Shown piece by piece: positions 28,664 through 37,567 of a stretch of 64,000 nt of DNA; within the stretch, counting starts at the first letter, position 1, and each line of letters begins with the position of its first letter. The stretch is taken from NCBI RefSeq assembly GCF_900101075.1, contig NZ_FNFY01000001.1:186001-250000 (forward strand), given 5' to 3'. The notes beneath the pieces are model-generated. The model searched no databases and had not been told where the DNA came from. It was given only the letters and a program-made list of their open reading frames with translations. The stretch comes from Lacicoccus qingdaonensis. Lineage in GTDB: Bacteria > Bacillota > Bacilli > Staphylococcales > Salinicoccaceae. The translations under genes were made by a program, and so were the position numbers.

Positions 28664-29149
28664 ATGACAAGAAAACTGACACTGACAAGCATACTCGTTG
28701 CACTGAATGTCGTCCTCGGATTGATAGTGACGATTCCGCTCGGAGCGATACGGGCGTAACCGGTACAGCATCTGATAAATGTGATCGGTGCTGTGCTCAC
28801 CGGTCCGTGGGTCGTACTGCAGGCATTTGTTTCATCGACGATCCGCATTCTGATGGGGACCGGCACACCGTTTGCATACCCAGGCAGCATGATGGGGGCG
28901 CTTCTCGCATGGCTCATGTACCGCCAGTTTAAAAAGCTGCACTTTGCGGCCATCGGTGAAGTGGCCGGCACCGGACTCATCGGTGCGCTGATGACATACC
29001 CGCTCATACTGGTGCTTGGACTAAAAGGGGATTTCTTTTTCGTACTGGCACCGGCGTTTATTGTCAGCAGTCTGCTCGGTGCTGTTTTGTCATGGTTCAT
29101 ATTGATGCAGCTGGAAAAACGCAATGTTCTTCATAAAATGCAGGATTAG
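28664..29149 (+). pseudogene. thiW: thiW-type ECF S component, interrupted by one in-frame stop
   Basis: An ATG at 28664 with gaggag at 28651-28656 opens a frame that reads 31 codons and then TAA at 28757-28759. The same frame continues without further interruption to the stop at 29149, about 160 codons in total, the normal length of ThiW. The continuing part begins PVQHLINVIGAVLTGPW and includes GTGTPFAYPGSMMGALLAW, clear ThiW features (hydroxyethylthiazole/thiamine precursor uptake). A single base change explains the break, so it is a recent pseudogene, a sequencing error or a readthrough case. No TPP riboswitch precedes it. A GTG at 28781 could start a truncated protein, but without a good ribosome binding site. 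Confidence 0.8.
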
Positions 29150-29180
29150 CACTTATTTCTTCAATCACCACTTTGAATGA

Positions 29181-29189
29181 TGATATAAT
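29181..29189 (+). promoter_or_regulatory. Extended -10 promoter of mutS
   Basis: TGATATAAT matches the extended -10 form TGnTATAAT, 35 bases before the mutS ATG. No convincing -35 is visible, as is usual for extended -10 promoters. Confidence 0.5.
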
Positions 29190-29224
29190 TAAAGAGATAA
29201 AATTATTAATTTGGAAGTGTTATT

Positions 29225-31771
29225 ATGGCTGAGTCAACAACGCCGATGATGAAACAATATTTATCTATTAAAGATGAGCACCCGGATGCTCTGTTATTTT
29301 TCAGACTGGGTGATTTTTATGAATTATTTTATGATGATGCAATCACAGCGAGCAAAGTGCTCGAAATTACGCTGACTGCCCGCGATAAAAAGAAAGACCC
29401 GATACCGATGTGCGGTGTGCCTCATCATTCTTCAAGAAACTATATCGAAAAACTGATTGAAAATGGCTTTAAAGTCGCCATCTGCGAACAGATGGAAAAC
29501 CCGAGGGAAGTCAAGGGAATGGTCAAGCGGGCGGTGGTGAGGGTCATCACTCCCGGCACTCTGATTGATGACTTCGGCATGGATGACGGCAGAAACAACT
29601 ATCTGCTTGCGCTGCACACTGACGGTCGCCATTACAGTGCGTCTTATGCGGACATCTCTACAGGCGAATTGTATTCATTTCAGACAGCCGACGAAAATGA
29701 ACTGAAAAATGAAGTGGAGAGGATAGGCCCTTCAGAACTCGTGGTAGATAAGGACAGTGAACGGCTGATCGAATTCATATATAACGATCCCCCGCTTTAT
29801 ACCGTCTATGAGAATGTGCAGGAATACGGCGTTGAAAAAGAGGAAAATGTCGACGAAGATGATGTCATCAATCTTCTCATGTCCTATATTACTGCAAATA
29901 ATATGAAGAGTCTGATGCACTTCAGACCCGTCAAAAAGCATAATATCAGCGGAGCAATGCAGCTCAGCAGCACAGCGATTTCGAACCTGGAACTGCTCAG
30001 CAACATCCAGACGAAAAAAGAGAAAGGGTCGTTGTTCTGGTATTTGAACCGTACAGAAACCCCGATGGGGAAAAGGAAACTGAGATCATGGATAGAACGC
30101 CCGCTGATGAACGTCACACAGATCAAAGCACGGCATGACGTCGTCAATATCTTTCTTGATAATTTCATTGAAAGAGCGGACCTGATCAAACTGCTGAATC
30201 AGGTTTACGACATTGAACGTCTCGTCGGCCGGCTCAGCTTCGGCAACATTGATGCGAAAGACCTGGTGCAGATCAGGGATTCGCTGGAAGGGCTGCCTGA
30301 AATCAAGAGGATTCTTTCCGACCTGGACCTGCTCGACTTCCGTATTTTCAAGGAATTCGATGCACTTGAAGATGTTTTTCACATTTTAAATGAAAGCCTG
30401 CTGGACCCGCCGCCGAAAACTGTACGTGACGGCAATATTTTCAAGTCGGAATATAACGAAAAATTATCCGAACTCAGATATATACAGGATAATGCGAGAA
30501 GCTACCTGAACGAATATTTGGAAGCTGAACGTGAACGGACCGGCATTAAAAATATCAAGATCGGTTTCAATAAGGTATTCGGCTATTTCATAGAAATATC
30601 CAAAGTGAATGCAATGAATTTCGACGCCGAAAAGTTCGAGTACAGCCGTAAGCAGACATTGACGAACGCTGAACGTTTCATCACCCCGGAACTGAAGGAG
30701 ATGGAAACGAAAATATTGACGGCAGAAGACGAGAGCATCGTTTTGGAATACCGTCTGTTCACTGAACTCAGGACACAGATGGAAGGGTTTATCGAAAGGC
30801 TTCAAAGGACTGCGGAAATGATTTCATCGCTCGACTGCCTGCTGTCATATGCCGAAGTGTCAAACACATACCGTCTGACTGAACCGGATTTCAACCAGGA
30901 TAGATTCGAAATCGAAGAAGGCCGGCACCCGGTCGTTGAAAAGGTCATCGGAGAAAACACTTATGTGCCGAACGACCTGAAAATGGATCAGGAAGATTTC
31001 ATGTACTTGATTACCGGACCGAACATGTCGGGTAAAAGTACTTATATGAGACAGGTTGCGATTATCAGCATCATGGCCCAGATGGGCATGTTCGTACCGG
31101 CTAAAAGTGCCACACTGCCGGTCTTCGATGCGATATTTACGAGAATCGGGGCAAGTGATGATCTGTCCAGCGGCAAATCGACATTCATGATTGAGATGAT
31201 GGAAGCGAATGATGCTTTAAGAAAAGCGACGGAAAACAGTCTTCTGATATTTGATGAAATCGGGCGCGGGACGTCGACCTACGATGGCATGGCACTGGCT
31301 GAAAGCATGCTTGTGTATATCCATAACTTCATCGGGGCGAAGACTTTATTTTCCACGCATTACCATGAACTGACGAAACTCGATGCAGAGCTCGGCGGTC
31401 TTTCAAACTATCATGTGAAAGCCACTGAATATGACGGAAAGCTTGTTTTCCTTCATAAAGTCAAACCGGGTGCCGTAGAAAAGAGTTATGGAATCCATGT
31501 GGCACGGCTCGCTGAACTGCCTGAGGAAGTGACTTCATATGCGAGAGAAAAACTGGCATCGCTCGAGTCCAGCAGAAGTTCGTCCGGCGATGCCGGCAAC
31601 TATCAGTTGGAACTGCCGCTTGATGATATGGAAACAGCCGTGAGGAGCGACGAGGCGCAGGATGTCATGGACAGATTGACGGCGATAGATGTCAACAGCA
31701 TTACACCGCTTGATGCCCTGCGGGCTCTGAACGATTTAAAACACATGATTAAAGGTGATCAGAATGAGTAA
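29225..31771 (+). CDS. mutS: DNA mismatch repair protein MutS
   Basis: MutS recognises mismatches and recruits MutL. The 848-residue protein has the mismatch-binding domain (near residues 20-30, FRLGDFYELF, with the Phe-x-Glu in the FYE sequence), connector, lever and clamp domains, and a C-terminal ATPase with Walker A GPNMSGKST at about 598. Helix motifs FDEIGRGTSTYDG and STHYHELT follow. The ATG at 29225 follows ggaag. The stop overlaps mutL by 8 bases, so translation is coupled. Confidence 0.98.
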   Translation: MAESTTPMMKQYLSIKDEHPDALLFFRLGDFYELFYDDAITASKVLEITLTARDKKKDPIPMCGVPHHSSRNYIEKLIENGFKVAICEQMENPREVKGMVKRAVVRVITPGTLIDDFGMDDGRNNYLLALHTDGRHYSASYADISTGELYSFQTADENELKNEVERIGPSELVVDKDSERLIEFIYNDPPLYTVYENVQEYGVEKEENVDEDDVINLLMSYITANNMKSLMHFRPVKKHNISGAMQLSSTAISNLELLSNIQTKKEKGSLFWYLNRTETPMGKRKLRSWIERPLMNVTQIKARHDVVNIFLDNFIERADLIKLLNQVYDIERLVGRLSFGNIDAKDLVQIRDSLEGLPEIKRILSDLDLLDFRIFKEFDALEDVFHILNESLLDPPPKTVRDGNIFKSEYNEKLSELRYIQDNARSYLNEYLEAERERTGIKNIKIGFNKVFGYFIEISKVNAMNFDAEKFEYSRKQTLTNAERFITPELKEMETKILTAEDESIVLEYRLFTELRTQMEGFIERLQRTAEMISSLDCLLSYAEVSNTYRLTEPDFNQDRFEIEEGRHPVVEKVIGENTYVPNDLKMDQEDFMYLITGPNMSGKSTYMRQVAIISIMAQMGMFVPAKSATLPVFDAIFTRIGASDDLSSGKSTFMIEMMEANDALRKATENSLLIFDEIGRGTSTYDGMALAESMLVYIHNFIGAKTLFSTHYHELTKLDAELGGLSNYHVKATEYDGKLVFLHKVKPGAVEKSYGIHVARLAELPEEVTSYAREKLASLESSRSSSGDAGNYQLELPLDDMETAVRSDEAQDVMDRLTAIDVNSITPLDALRALNDLKHMIKGDQNE

Positions 31772-33656
31772 GATCAAAATCCTGGACCCGAAGATTCAAA
31801 ATAAAATAGCTGCTGGTGAAGTGGTGGAACGGCCGAGCTCGGTCGTCAAAGAACTTGTAGAGAATTCGCTTGATGCCGGCGCAACCGAAATACAGGTGAA
31901 TATCGAAGAGTCGGGTATGAAGGAGATCAGAATCATCGATAACGGAGAGGGCATTGAAGCGGATGATGCGAAGCTTTTGTTCGAACGTCATGCGACGAGC
32001 AAGATCAATGACGATTATGACCTCTTTCAGATCCGCTCACTCGGTTTCAGGGGAGAGGCGCTTGCAAGTATCGGTGCGGTGTCGAAAGTGACGCTTGAAA
32101 CGCTGAATGAGGATTCAGAGCCGGTCAAAATACAGTATGACGGCGGTACAGAAACGAGCTCTGAACCCGGCAGGGCAAGAGTCGGAACCGATATCACAAT
32201 CAGGGAACTGTTCTTCAATACCCCTGCCAGATTAAAATATGTGCGCTCACTCAGAACGGAGGCGGGCAAGGTCATCGGCATCATCCAGCGCATGGCGCTG
32301 AATTATCCGGACGTCAGTTTCCGTCTGATGATTGACGGCAAAGAGAAGCTCCGCACAAGCGGAAAAGGAGATCTGAAGGCGGTCATCGCAGATATTTACG
32401 GTATCAATATCGCCCGGCTCGCAGTGCCGGTTGAAGCATCTTCACCGGACTTTCACGTGAGCGGGTACCTGATTCGTCCCGAAGTGACGAGAAGCCACCG
32501 TAACTTCATTAATCTGTCGGTCAATCAGAGATTCATCAAAAATTTCAGGCTCTCACAAAGTGTCATCAAAGGCTATCATACACTACAGCCGAAAGATAAA
32601 TATCCGATCGCTGTCATCAACATAGATATGGATCCTAAAATAGTGGATGTGAACGTCCATCCGGCGAAAACGGAAGTGAGGTTTTCAAAAGAGTCTGATC
32701 TGAATCAGCTGGTGGAAGATACTGTGAGGAAAGCACTGCGTTCGGAAACATTGATACCCGACGTTGAAAAGAAGCCGGAAAAAGAAACGAAAGAGAAGAT
32801 GGAACAGTCGCAGTTCGATTTTATGAATAATCCCGACAGGCGCGAAGAAAATTTAGAAACGTCAGATTTCCGCCGGAGGGAGAACATCAGTGAACCTGTC
32901 ACTGAAGAAAGGGAAGGCCGGCCGTCAATCAGCACCGGCAATTCTTTCATAAAGACCGAGGACAAGCCTGATTATCGGGAGCGGAATCATACCCCGGCAC
33001 CGGAACGGAATAAAAACTCGTTCCGTCATACGGCGTCAACTTCTGTTCAAAAGACACCGCCGTTGAAAAAGGAAAAACTGCCTTACCTGGAAATCATAGG
33101 CCAGCTGCACGGCACATATATACTGATGCAGAATGATACGGGCATGTATATGATGGATCAGCATGCTGCGCAGGAAAGGATCAAATACGAGTATTACTAC
33201 GAAAATATTCAAACTGACGGTGACGGCGTACCGCTGCTCATTCCTTACACATTTGAATTTCCGCTGGATGACGTAATAACGATCGATGAGAAGATGACCG
33301 ATCTGAAGGCGCTCGGCTTTGAAATTGAAAAAACAGGCATAAAAAACTATTCCATTTCACGTTATCCGAACTGGATAAAAGCGGACAAACCGGAAGAAGA
33401 CATTGCATCATTGATCGATTTCATAAGCCGCTCGGACAACTTCAGCGTCAATGACTACCGTGAAGAGATGTCAATCATGATGAGCTGTAAACAGTCGATC
33501 AAGGCGAATCACTATCTGGACAAGAACCAGATGGAAGCGCTCCTTGAAGAATTGAATGAATGCGACAGTCCTTACACATGTCCGCACGGCCGTCCTGTCA
33601 TCATACACATGACAACATATGAGATAGAAAAGATGTTCAACAGAATAATGAAATAG
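31764..33656 (+). CDS. mutL: DNA mismatch repair protein MutL
   Basis: This 630-residue protein has an N-terminal GHKL ATPase domain (ENSLDAGA, DNGEGI, FRGEALASIG), a long charged variable linker (about 335-430) and a C-terminal dimerisation domain. The endonuclease motif DQHAAQERIKYE (DQHAx2Ex4E, from about residue 465) and the C-terminal CPHGRP are present, so it should nick DNA, as in bacteria without MutH. I chose ATG 31764 with aaaggtg at 31751-31757; GTG 31755 is too close to that site. Confidence 0.97.
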   Translation: MSKIKILDPKIQNKIAAGEVVERPSSVVKELVENSLDAGATEIQVNIEESGMKEIRIIDNGEGIEADDAKLLFERHATSKINDDYDLFQIRSLGFRGEALASIGAVSKVTLETLNEDSEPVKIQYDGGTETSSEPGRARVGTDITIRELFFNTPARLKYVRSLRTEAGKVIGIIQRMALNYPDVSFRLMIDGKEKLRTSGKGDLKAVIADIYGINIARLAVPVEASSPDFHVSGYLIRPEVTRSHRNFINLSVNQRFIKNFRLSQSVIKGYHTLQPKDKYPIAVINIDMDPKIVDVNVHPAKTEVRFSKESDLNQLVEDTVRKALRSETLIPDVEKKPEKETKEKMEQSQFDFMNNPDRREENLETSDFRRRENISEPVTEEREGRPSISTGNSFIKTEDKPDYRERNHTPAPERNKNSFRHTASTSVQKTPPLKKEKLPYLEIIGQLHGTYILMQNDTGMYMMDQHAAQERIKYEYYYENIQTDGDGVPLLIPYTFEFPLDDVITIDEKMTDLKALGFEIEKTGIKNYSISRYPNWIKADKPEEDIASLIDFISRSDNFSVNDYREEMSIMMSCKQSIKANHYLDKNQMEALLEELNECDSPYTCPHGRPVIIHMTTYEIEKMFNRIMK

Positions 33657-33667
33657 GGGGGGATCAG

Positions 33668-34543
33668 GTGATTTCTTATGAAAAGGTATATAATGGAAAT
33701 TATGAAATAGAAGCGAAAGTTTTCAGGCCCGCACGTCCGGTTGCCGCCATCCAGATTTTGCACGGGATGGCTGAACATCTGGAACGTTACAATGAATTAT
33801 GTACATGGCTGATGGCGAATGATATCCATGTTGTGATCCATAATCACAGGGGACATGGCAAAAATTCGGAAAACCTCGGCCACTTCGACAGGTTCGATGA
33901 TCTGATCACCGACGCTCTGGCCGTCAAATCACTGATTCCCGGCAGCTTGAAAACTTTTGTACTCGGTCATTCCATGGGTTCAATCGTAGCGAGAAGGCTG
34001 CTCTCGACGCATGAATATGATGCGGGTATCATCGTCGGAACAGGCAACAAAGATGGCATTCTTGACGGTCTGCTGTCACAGTTCATGAATGCAGCCAAGC
34101 GTATAAGACCTCGGATGAAAGGTGAATTGCTGACAAACATCGCTTTTTTCGGCTACGATAAGCATTTTCCGGAAACGCTTGAAAACCGCTGGCTGTGCAG
34201 TGACATGGAAGTCGTTCAAAGCTATAATGAAGATGAATACTGCGGGCAGCACATGACTTTCAATGCCCTGGCTGAAATCGTCAGAAGTATCAGGCTGACA
34301 AACAGCAATAATGTACTCGGGAAATATCAGACCGGCATACCGATACTGCTGATCGGCGGCAAGGAGGATCCGTTTTCCGGTTTCGGCCAAGATATCAGGG
34401 CACTGGCAAAGAATCTGATTCGTTACACGGATTCGGTCACGGTCCAGCTCTATGACAAAAGCCGTCATGAAGTGCTGAATGAAAAGAACAGGGAACAGGT
34501 GTATCAAAAACTTTTGGAGTGGGTGATGTTACGTGTCGACTAA
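33668..34543 (+). CDS. Alpha/beta hydrolase (serine aminopeptidase S33 / lysophospholipase type)
   Basis: The 291-residue protein has the hydrolase fold: oxyanion region ILHGMAEHLERY, nucleophile elbow GHSMGS (about residues 98-103), then catalytic Asp in GGKEDPFS and His in KSRHEVLNE. It resembles monoacylglycerol lipase/lysophospholipase-like hydrolases; the substrate is unknown. A GTG start at 33668 follows gggggatc. In Staphylococcus a similar hydrolase lies before miaA, but there the glpPFKD genes intervene after mutL; here they are absent. It overlaps miaA by 11 bases. Confidence 0.88.
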   Translation: MISYEKVYNGNYEIEAKVFRPARPVAAIQILHGMAEHLERYNELCTWLMANDIHVVIHNHRGHGKNSENLGHFDRFDDLITDALAVKSLIPGSLKTFVLGHSMGSIVARRLLSTHEYDAGIIVGTGNKDGILDGLLSQFMNAAKRIRPRMKGELLTNIAFFGYDKHFPETLENRWLCSDMEVVQSYNEDEYCGQHMTFNALAEIVRSIRLTNSNNVLGKYQTGIPILLIGGKEDPFSGFGQDIRALAKNLIRYTDSVTVQLYDKSRHEVLNEKNREQVYQKLLEWVMLRVD

Positions 34544-35465
34544 TGAAAAATTAATCGTATTGATCGGGCCGACGGCAGTCGGCAAAACATCTTTATCAAT
34601 TGACATAGCTGAACGATTTGACCTCGACGTCATCAGCGGCGATTCCATGCAGGTCTACCAGGACATGGATATTCTTACAGGGAAAATAAAACCTGAAGAA
34701 ACAAAAGGGATCATCCATCATATGATAGATATAAAAAAGACAAGCGAAAGCTTCTCCGTTCATGACTTCAAACATGAAGTGGATGACCTGATAGACACTT
34801 ACCATGAAGATGATAAAGTCCCTTTCATTGTCGGTGGGACAGGTCATTATATCCGTGCGCTGATCTTTGACTATGATTTTCATGATGAAGATGACCAGGA
34901 AAAACGGGACCTGATGGAAAAGTTCGATAAACTGAGTACGACAATTTTATACGGCAGGCTGAAGGAAATATCGGAAGAGCTCGCAGCGGGCGTCCATCCG
35001 AATAACCGTCAGAGAATTTTGAGGCAGCTTATCAAATTCGAACTGTCCGAAAGGATCAGCAACCGTGTTGCCGGCAAGGACTCAAACTATCAAGAGACGC
35101 CCAAATATGATACATTTATAGTAGGATTGGAGCGCGAACGCTCCGTATTATATGACAGAATCAACCAGAGGGTCGAAGACATGTTTGAAGCGGGTATAGC
35201 AGAAGAAACCGAGAAGTTATTCAAGGAGCACAGCCTGTCGACGACCGCAAAAGGTGCAATAGGCTACAAGGAGTTCATCCCTTATTTTGAAGGTGAATGT
35301 TCACTGAATGAAGTAAAAGAAAAGATTCAGCAGAATACAAGACAGTTTGCCAAAAGACAGCTGACTTTTTTCAGGAATCAATTGGATGTTGAATGGTATG
35401 ACCTGGATGAAGATGAAAGCACAGAACAAATATTTAAAGATATATCTGATTTTCTGAATAAATAA
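34533..35465 (+). CDS. miaA: tRNA dimethylallyltransferase
   Basis: MiaA adds the dimethylallyl group to A37 of tRNAs reading U-starting codons, the substrate for MiaB. The 310-residue protein has the P-loop GPTAVGKTSLS, the SGDSMQVYQDMDI substrate loop, and the KGAIGYKEF and RQFAKRQLTFFRNQ motifs. The GTG at 34533 starts inside the end of the hydrolase gene. hfq follows after 16 bases, the widespread miaA-hfq arrangement. Confidence 0.97.
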   Translation: MSTNEKLIVLIGPTAVGKTSLSIDIAERFDLDVISGDSMQVYQDMDILTGKIKPEETKGIIHHMIDIKKTSESFSVHDFKHEVDDLIDTYHEDDKVPFIVGGTGHYIRALIFDYDFHDEDDQEKRDLMEKFDKLSTTILYGRLKEISEELAAGVHPNNRQRILRQLIKFELSERISNRVAGKDSNYQETPKYDTFIVGLERERSVLYDRINQRVEDMFEAGIAEETEKLFKEHSLSTTAKGAIGYKEFIPYFEGECSLNEVKEKIQQNTRQFAKRQLTFFRNQLDVEWYDLDEDESTEQIFKDISDFLNK

Positions 35466-35481
35466 AGAGGGGACATGCTAA

Positions 35482-35679
35482 ATGAGCAACTTAAATCTGC
35501 AAGATGAATTTTTGAACGATATCAAAGACGCGGACACGGAAGTGACGGTCATTTTGCAAAATGGCTATCAGATGAAAGGCAAGGTCAAAGAGTTTGATAA
35601 GTATGTAATCAAAGTTGAATCCGGCGGCAAAACTCATCTGATCTACAAACATGCGATCAGTACATTTGTAAAACAATAA
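35482..35679 (+). CDS. hfq: RNA chaperone Hfq
   Basis: This 65-residue protein is of the short Gram-positive Hfq type. It has the Sm1 motif (VTVILQNGYQMKGKVKEFDKY) and the Sm2 motif ending IYKHAIST, and should form a hexamer that binds U- or A-rich RNA. The ATG at 35482 has gaggggac upstream. It ends the mutS-mutL-hydrolase-miaA-hfq run and is followed by a bidirectional terminator. Confidence 0.96.
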   Translation: MSNLNLQDEFLNDIKDADTEVTVILQNGYQMKGKVKEFDKYVIKVESGGKTHLIYKHAISTFVKQ

Positions 35680-35711
35680 AACCCATCCCATCATCGGGTG
35701 GGTTTTATTTT
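35678..35711. terminator. Bidirectional terminator between hfq and the gpx-like gene
   Basis: The arms aaacccatccc and gggtgggttt form a stem with one bulge near 35678-35705, with T runs on both strands. It serves convergent genes. Confidence 0.75.
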
Positions 35712-36195
35712 AGCCGTTCAACAGCTCCTGTATTTCATCCTCCAGCTGAATGACGGACTTCTGTGGTGCGTATCTTGATACGACCCTGCCCTCCCGGGAA
35801 ACGATGAATTTCGTATAATTCCATTTGACTTTGTTGATGAAGAGAGCCGATCTGCCTTCTGTCAAATATTGAAATACCGGATGGATATCATGTCCCCGGA
35901 CGTGTACTTCTTCCATTAAAGGGAATGTAGGATTGTAAGGCACTTTATCGTCATTGTTTGCCAGCGGGTTTTGGATGTACAGTTTCCTGTTGAAATCGTC
36001 AGAAGGAAAACCGAGGACTGCGAGTCCCTGATCTTTATATTTCTGATATATATGATCCGCATCGGTCAACTGTTCGTTGTTCTCAGTTTCAACGGGAGTA
36101 TTGATGATTAAAATCACTTTGCCTTTATAAGACTCCATCGACTGTTCTTCGCCATGTGCGTCGTTGAACTTCAAGTCATAGAAATGAGTTTTCAC
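35710..36195 (-). CDS. Glutathione-peroxidase-fold protein without catalytic cysteine
   Basis: The 161-residue protein has the full thioredoxin-like GPx fold and length. The N-terminus MKTHFYDLKFND, the strand VILIIN and the conserved VKWNYTKFIVSREGRVVSRY are unmistakable. The peroxidatic Cys (VNxASKCG in the family) is replaced by Thr37 in INTPVETE, the FPCNQF segment reads FPSDDF so the second Cys and the tetrad Gln are lost, and the protein contains no Cys at all. Trp and Asn of KWN are kept. It sits where gpx (bsaA) lies in Staphylococcus, so it descends from it. I chose GTG 36195 with aaagggg upstream; the longer frame would add an unrelated N-terminus. Confidence 0.85.
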   Translation of the reverse strand: MKTHFYDLKFNDAHGEEQSMESYKGKVILIINTPVETENNEQLTDADHIYQKYKDQGLAVLGFPSDDFNRKLYIQNPLANNDDKVPYNPTFPLMEEVHVRGHDIHPVFQYLTEGRSALFINKVKWNYTKFIVSREGRVVSRYAPQKSVIQLEDEIQELLNG

Positions 36196-36316
36196 TTGAA
36201 GGGCCCCTTTCTGGTTAACAAAAATATACTTTATATATATGTTATGTACACAACTTATTATGGTTTTAAACATTTATTAATGAAAAATATTATTCCGATG
36301 GAGGTGTTTTGACAAT

Positions 36317-37567
36317 ATGGCGGAAAATTTTAAAGGCATCATCATCGCTGTGAATACATTCGATGTGAAAGATATCGATTCAGAGATAGAAGAGCTGAAG
36401 AGCCTTGGAGCGACGAGCGGCATTGACATCATCGGGTCACATATACAGAACAGAAACTCAAAGGACCCGAAAAGCTATGTCGGAATGGGCTTTTTGGAGA
36501 CTGTTGCCGCGGGCTATGATGAAGATATCGATTATTGCATCATCAACGATGAAATCACTGCCAGTCAAAACAGAAAAATTGAATCAGTCCTCGATACCAA
36601 GGTAATCGACCGGACACAGGTCATTCTTGATATTTTCAGTTTAAGGGCACTGAGCAAAGCCGGTCAGCTGCAGGTCGAACTTGCACAGCTGGAATATCTG
36701 GTACCGAGGCTTAAAGGACAGGGCATCAACCTGTCAAGGCTCGGAGCGGGAATCGGTACGAGAGGTCCCGGTGAGACGAAGCTTGAGACGGACAGACGTC
36801 ATATCAACACAAGGATAAAAGAAATAAAAAACCAGTTGAAGACGATCATCAACCACCGTGAGAGATACCGAGAGCAGCGGCGGAAGAATCAGGTCGTCAA
36901 AGTCGCCCTGATCGGCTATACGAACGCGGGCAAGTCCACACTGTTCAATATTATGGCGGACAGCGACACTCTGGAACAGGATAAATTATTCGCAACACTC
37001 GACCCGAAGACGAGGAAACTGGAACTGCCGAGCGGATTCAACTGTGTACTGACAGATACGGTCGGATTCATTCAAAATCTGCCGACGACTCTCGTTGAAA
37101 GTTTTAAATCCACTCTCGAGGAAGCGAGCGACAGTGATTTCATCATCCATGTGATTGATAACAGTGCGGATAATATTACAGCACACTATGATACGGTCAA
37201 AGGTCTGATGCAGGAACTGGATATGACGGAGATTCCCCAGATCGTCTTTTTCAACAAGACGGATAAAAACAATGATATGAATCTTATACCGGCGGAGCAC
37301 AGTGTGTACGTTGCCAAAAACACGCCGCCGGAAGAAATTAATAAGCATCTCGAAGATTTCATGAAAAAAGAATTTGAAGATTACAAAGTTGAACTGCCGG
37401 CGGAACACATGCATTTATACTATTCACTTAAAGGTGCGACGATTATCGAAAGCAGTGAAATGGATGAAGAGACCGGCACATTTAAAGTAGAAGGACATTC
37501 ACCGGAAGGCGGATGGATTGAAAGGATTGTAGGCAGTGACGACATTAGCGGTACAAAATCTGATTGA
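36317..37567 (+). CDS. hflX: GTPase HflX
   Basis: This ribosome-associated GTPase splits stalled or stressed ribosomes. The 416-residue protein has the HflX N-terminal domain, the glycine-rich linker RLGAGIGTRGPGETKLE, G1 GYTNAGKST, G3 DTVGFI and G4 NKTD. The ATG at 36317 has ggaggtg at 36300-36306. It lies divergent from the gpx-like gene with a 120-bp AT-rich intergenic region and overlaps ynbB by 32 bases. Confidence 0.96.
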   Translation: MAENFKGIIIAVNTFDVKDIDSEIEELKSLGATSGIDIIGSHIQNRNSKDPKSYVGMGFLETVAAGYDEDIDYCIINDEITASQNRKIESVLDTKVIDRTQVILDIFSLRALSKAGQLQVELAQLEYLVPRLKGQGINLSRLGAGIGTRGPGETKLETDRRHINTRIKEIKNQLKTIINHRERYREQRRKNQVVKVALIGYTNAGKSTLFNIMADSDTLEQDKLFATLDPKTRKLELPSGFNCVLTDTVGFIQNLPTTLVESFKSTLEEASDSDFIIHVIDNSADNITAHYDTVKGLMQELDMTEIPQIVFFNKTDKNNDMNLIPAEHSVYVAKNTPPEEINKHLEDFMKKEFEDYKVELPAEHMHLYYSLKGATIIESSEMDEETGTFKVEGHSPEGGWIERIVGSDDISGTKSD

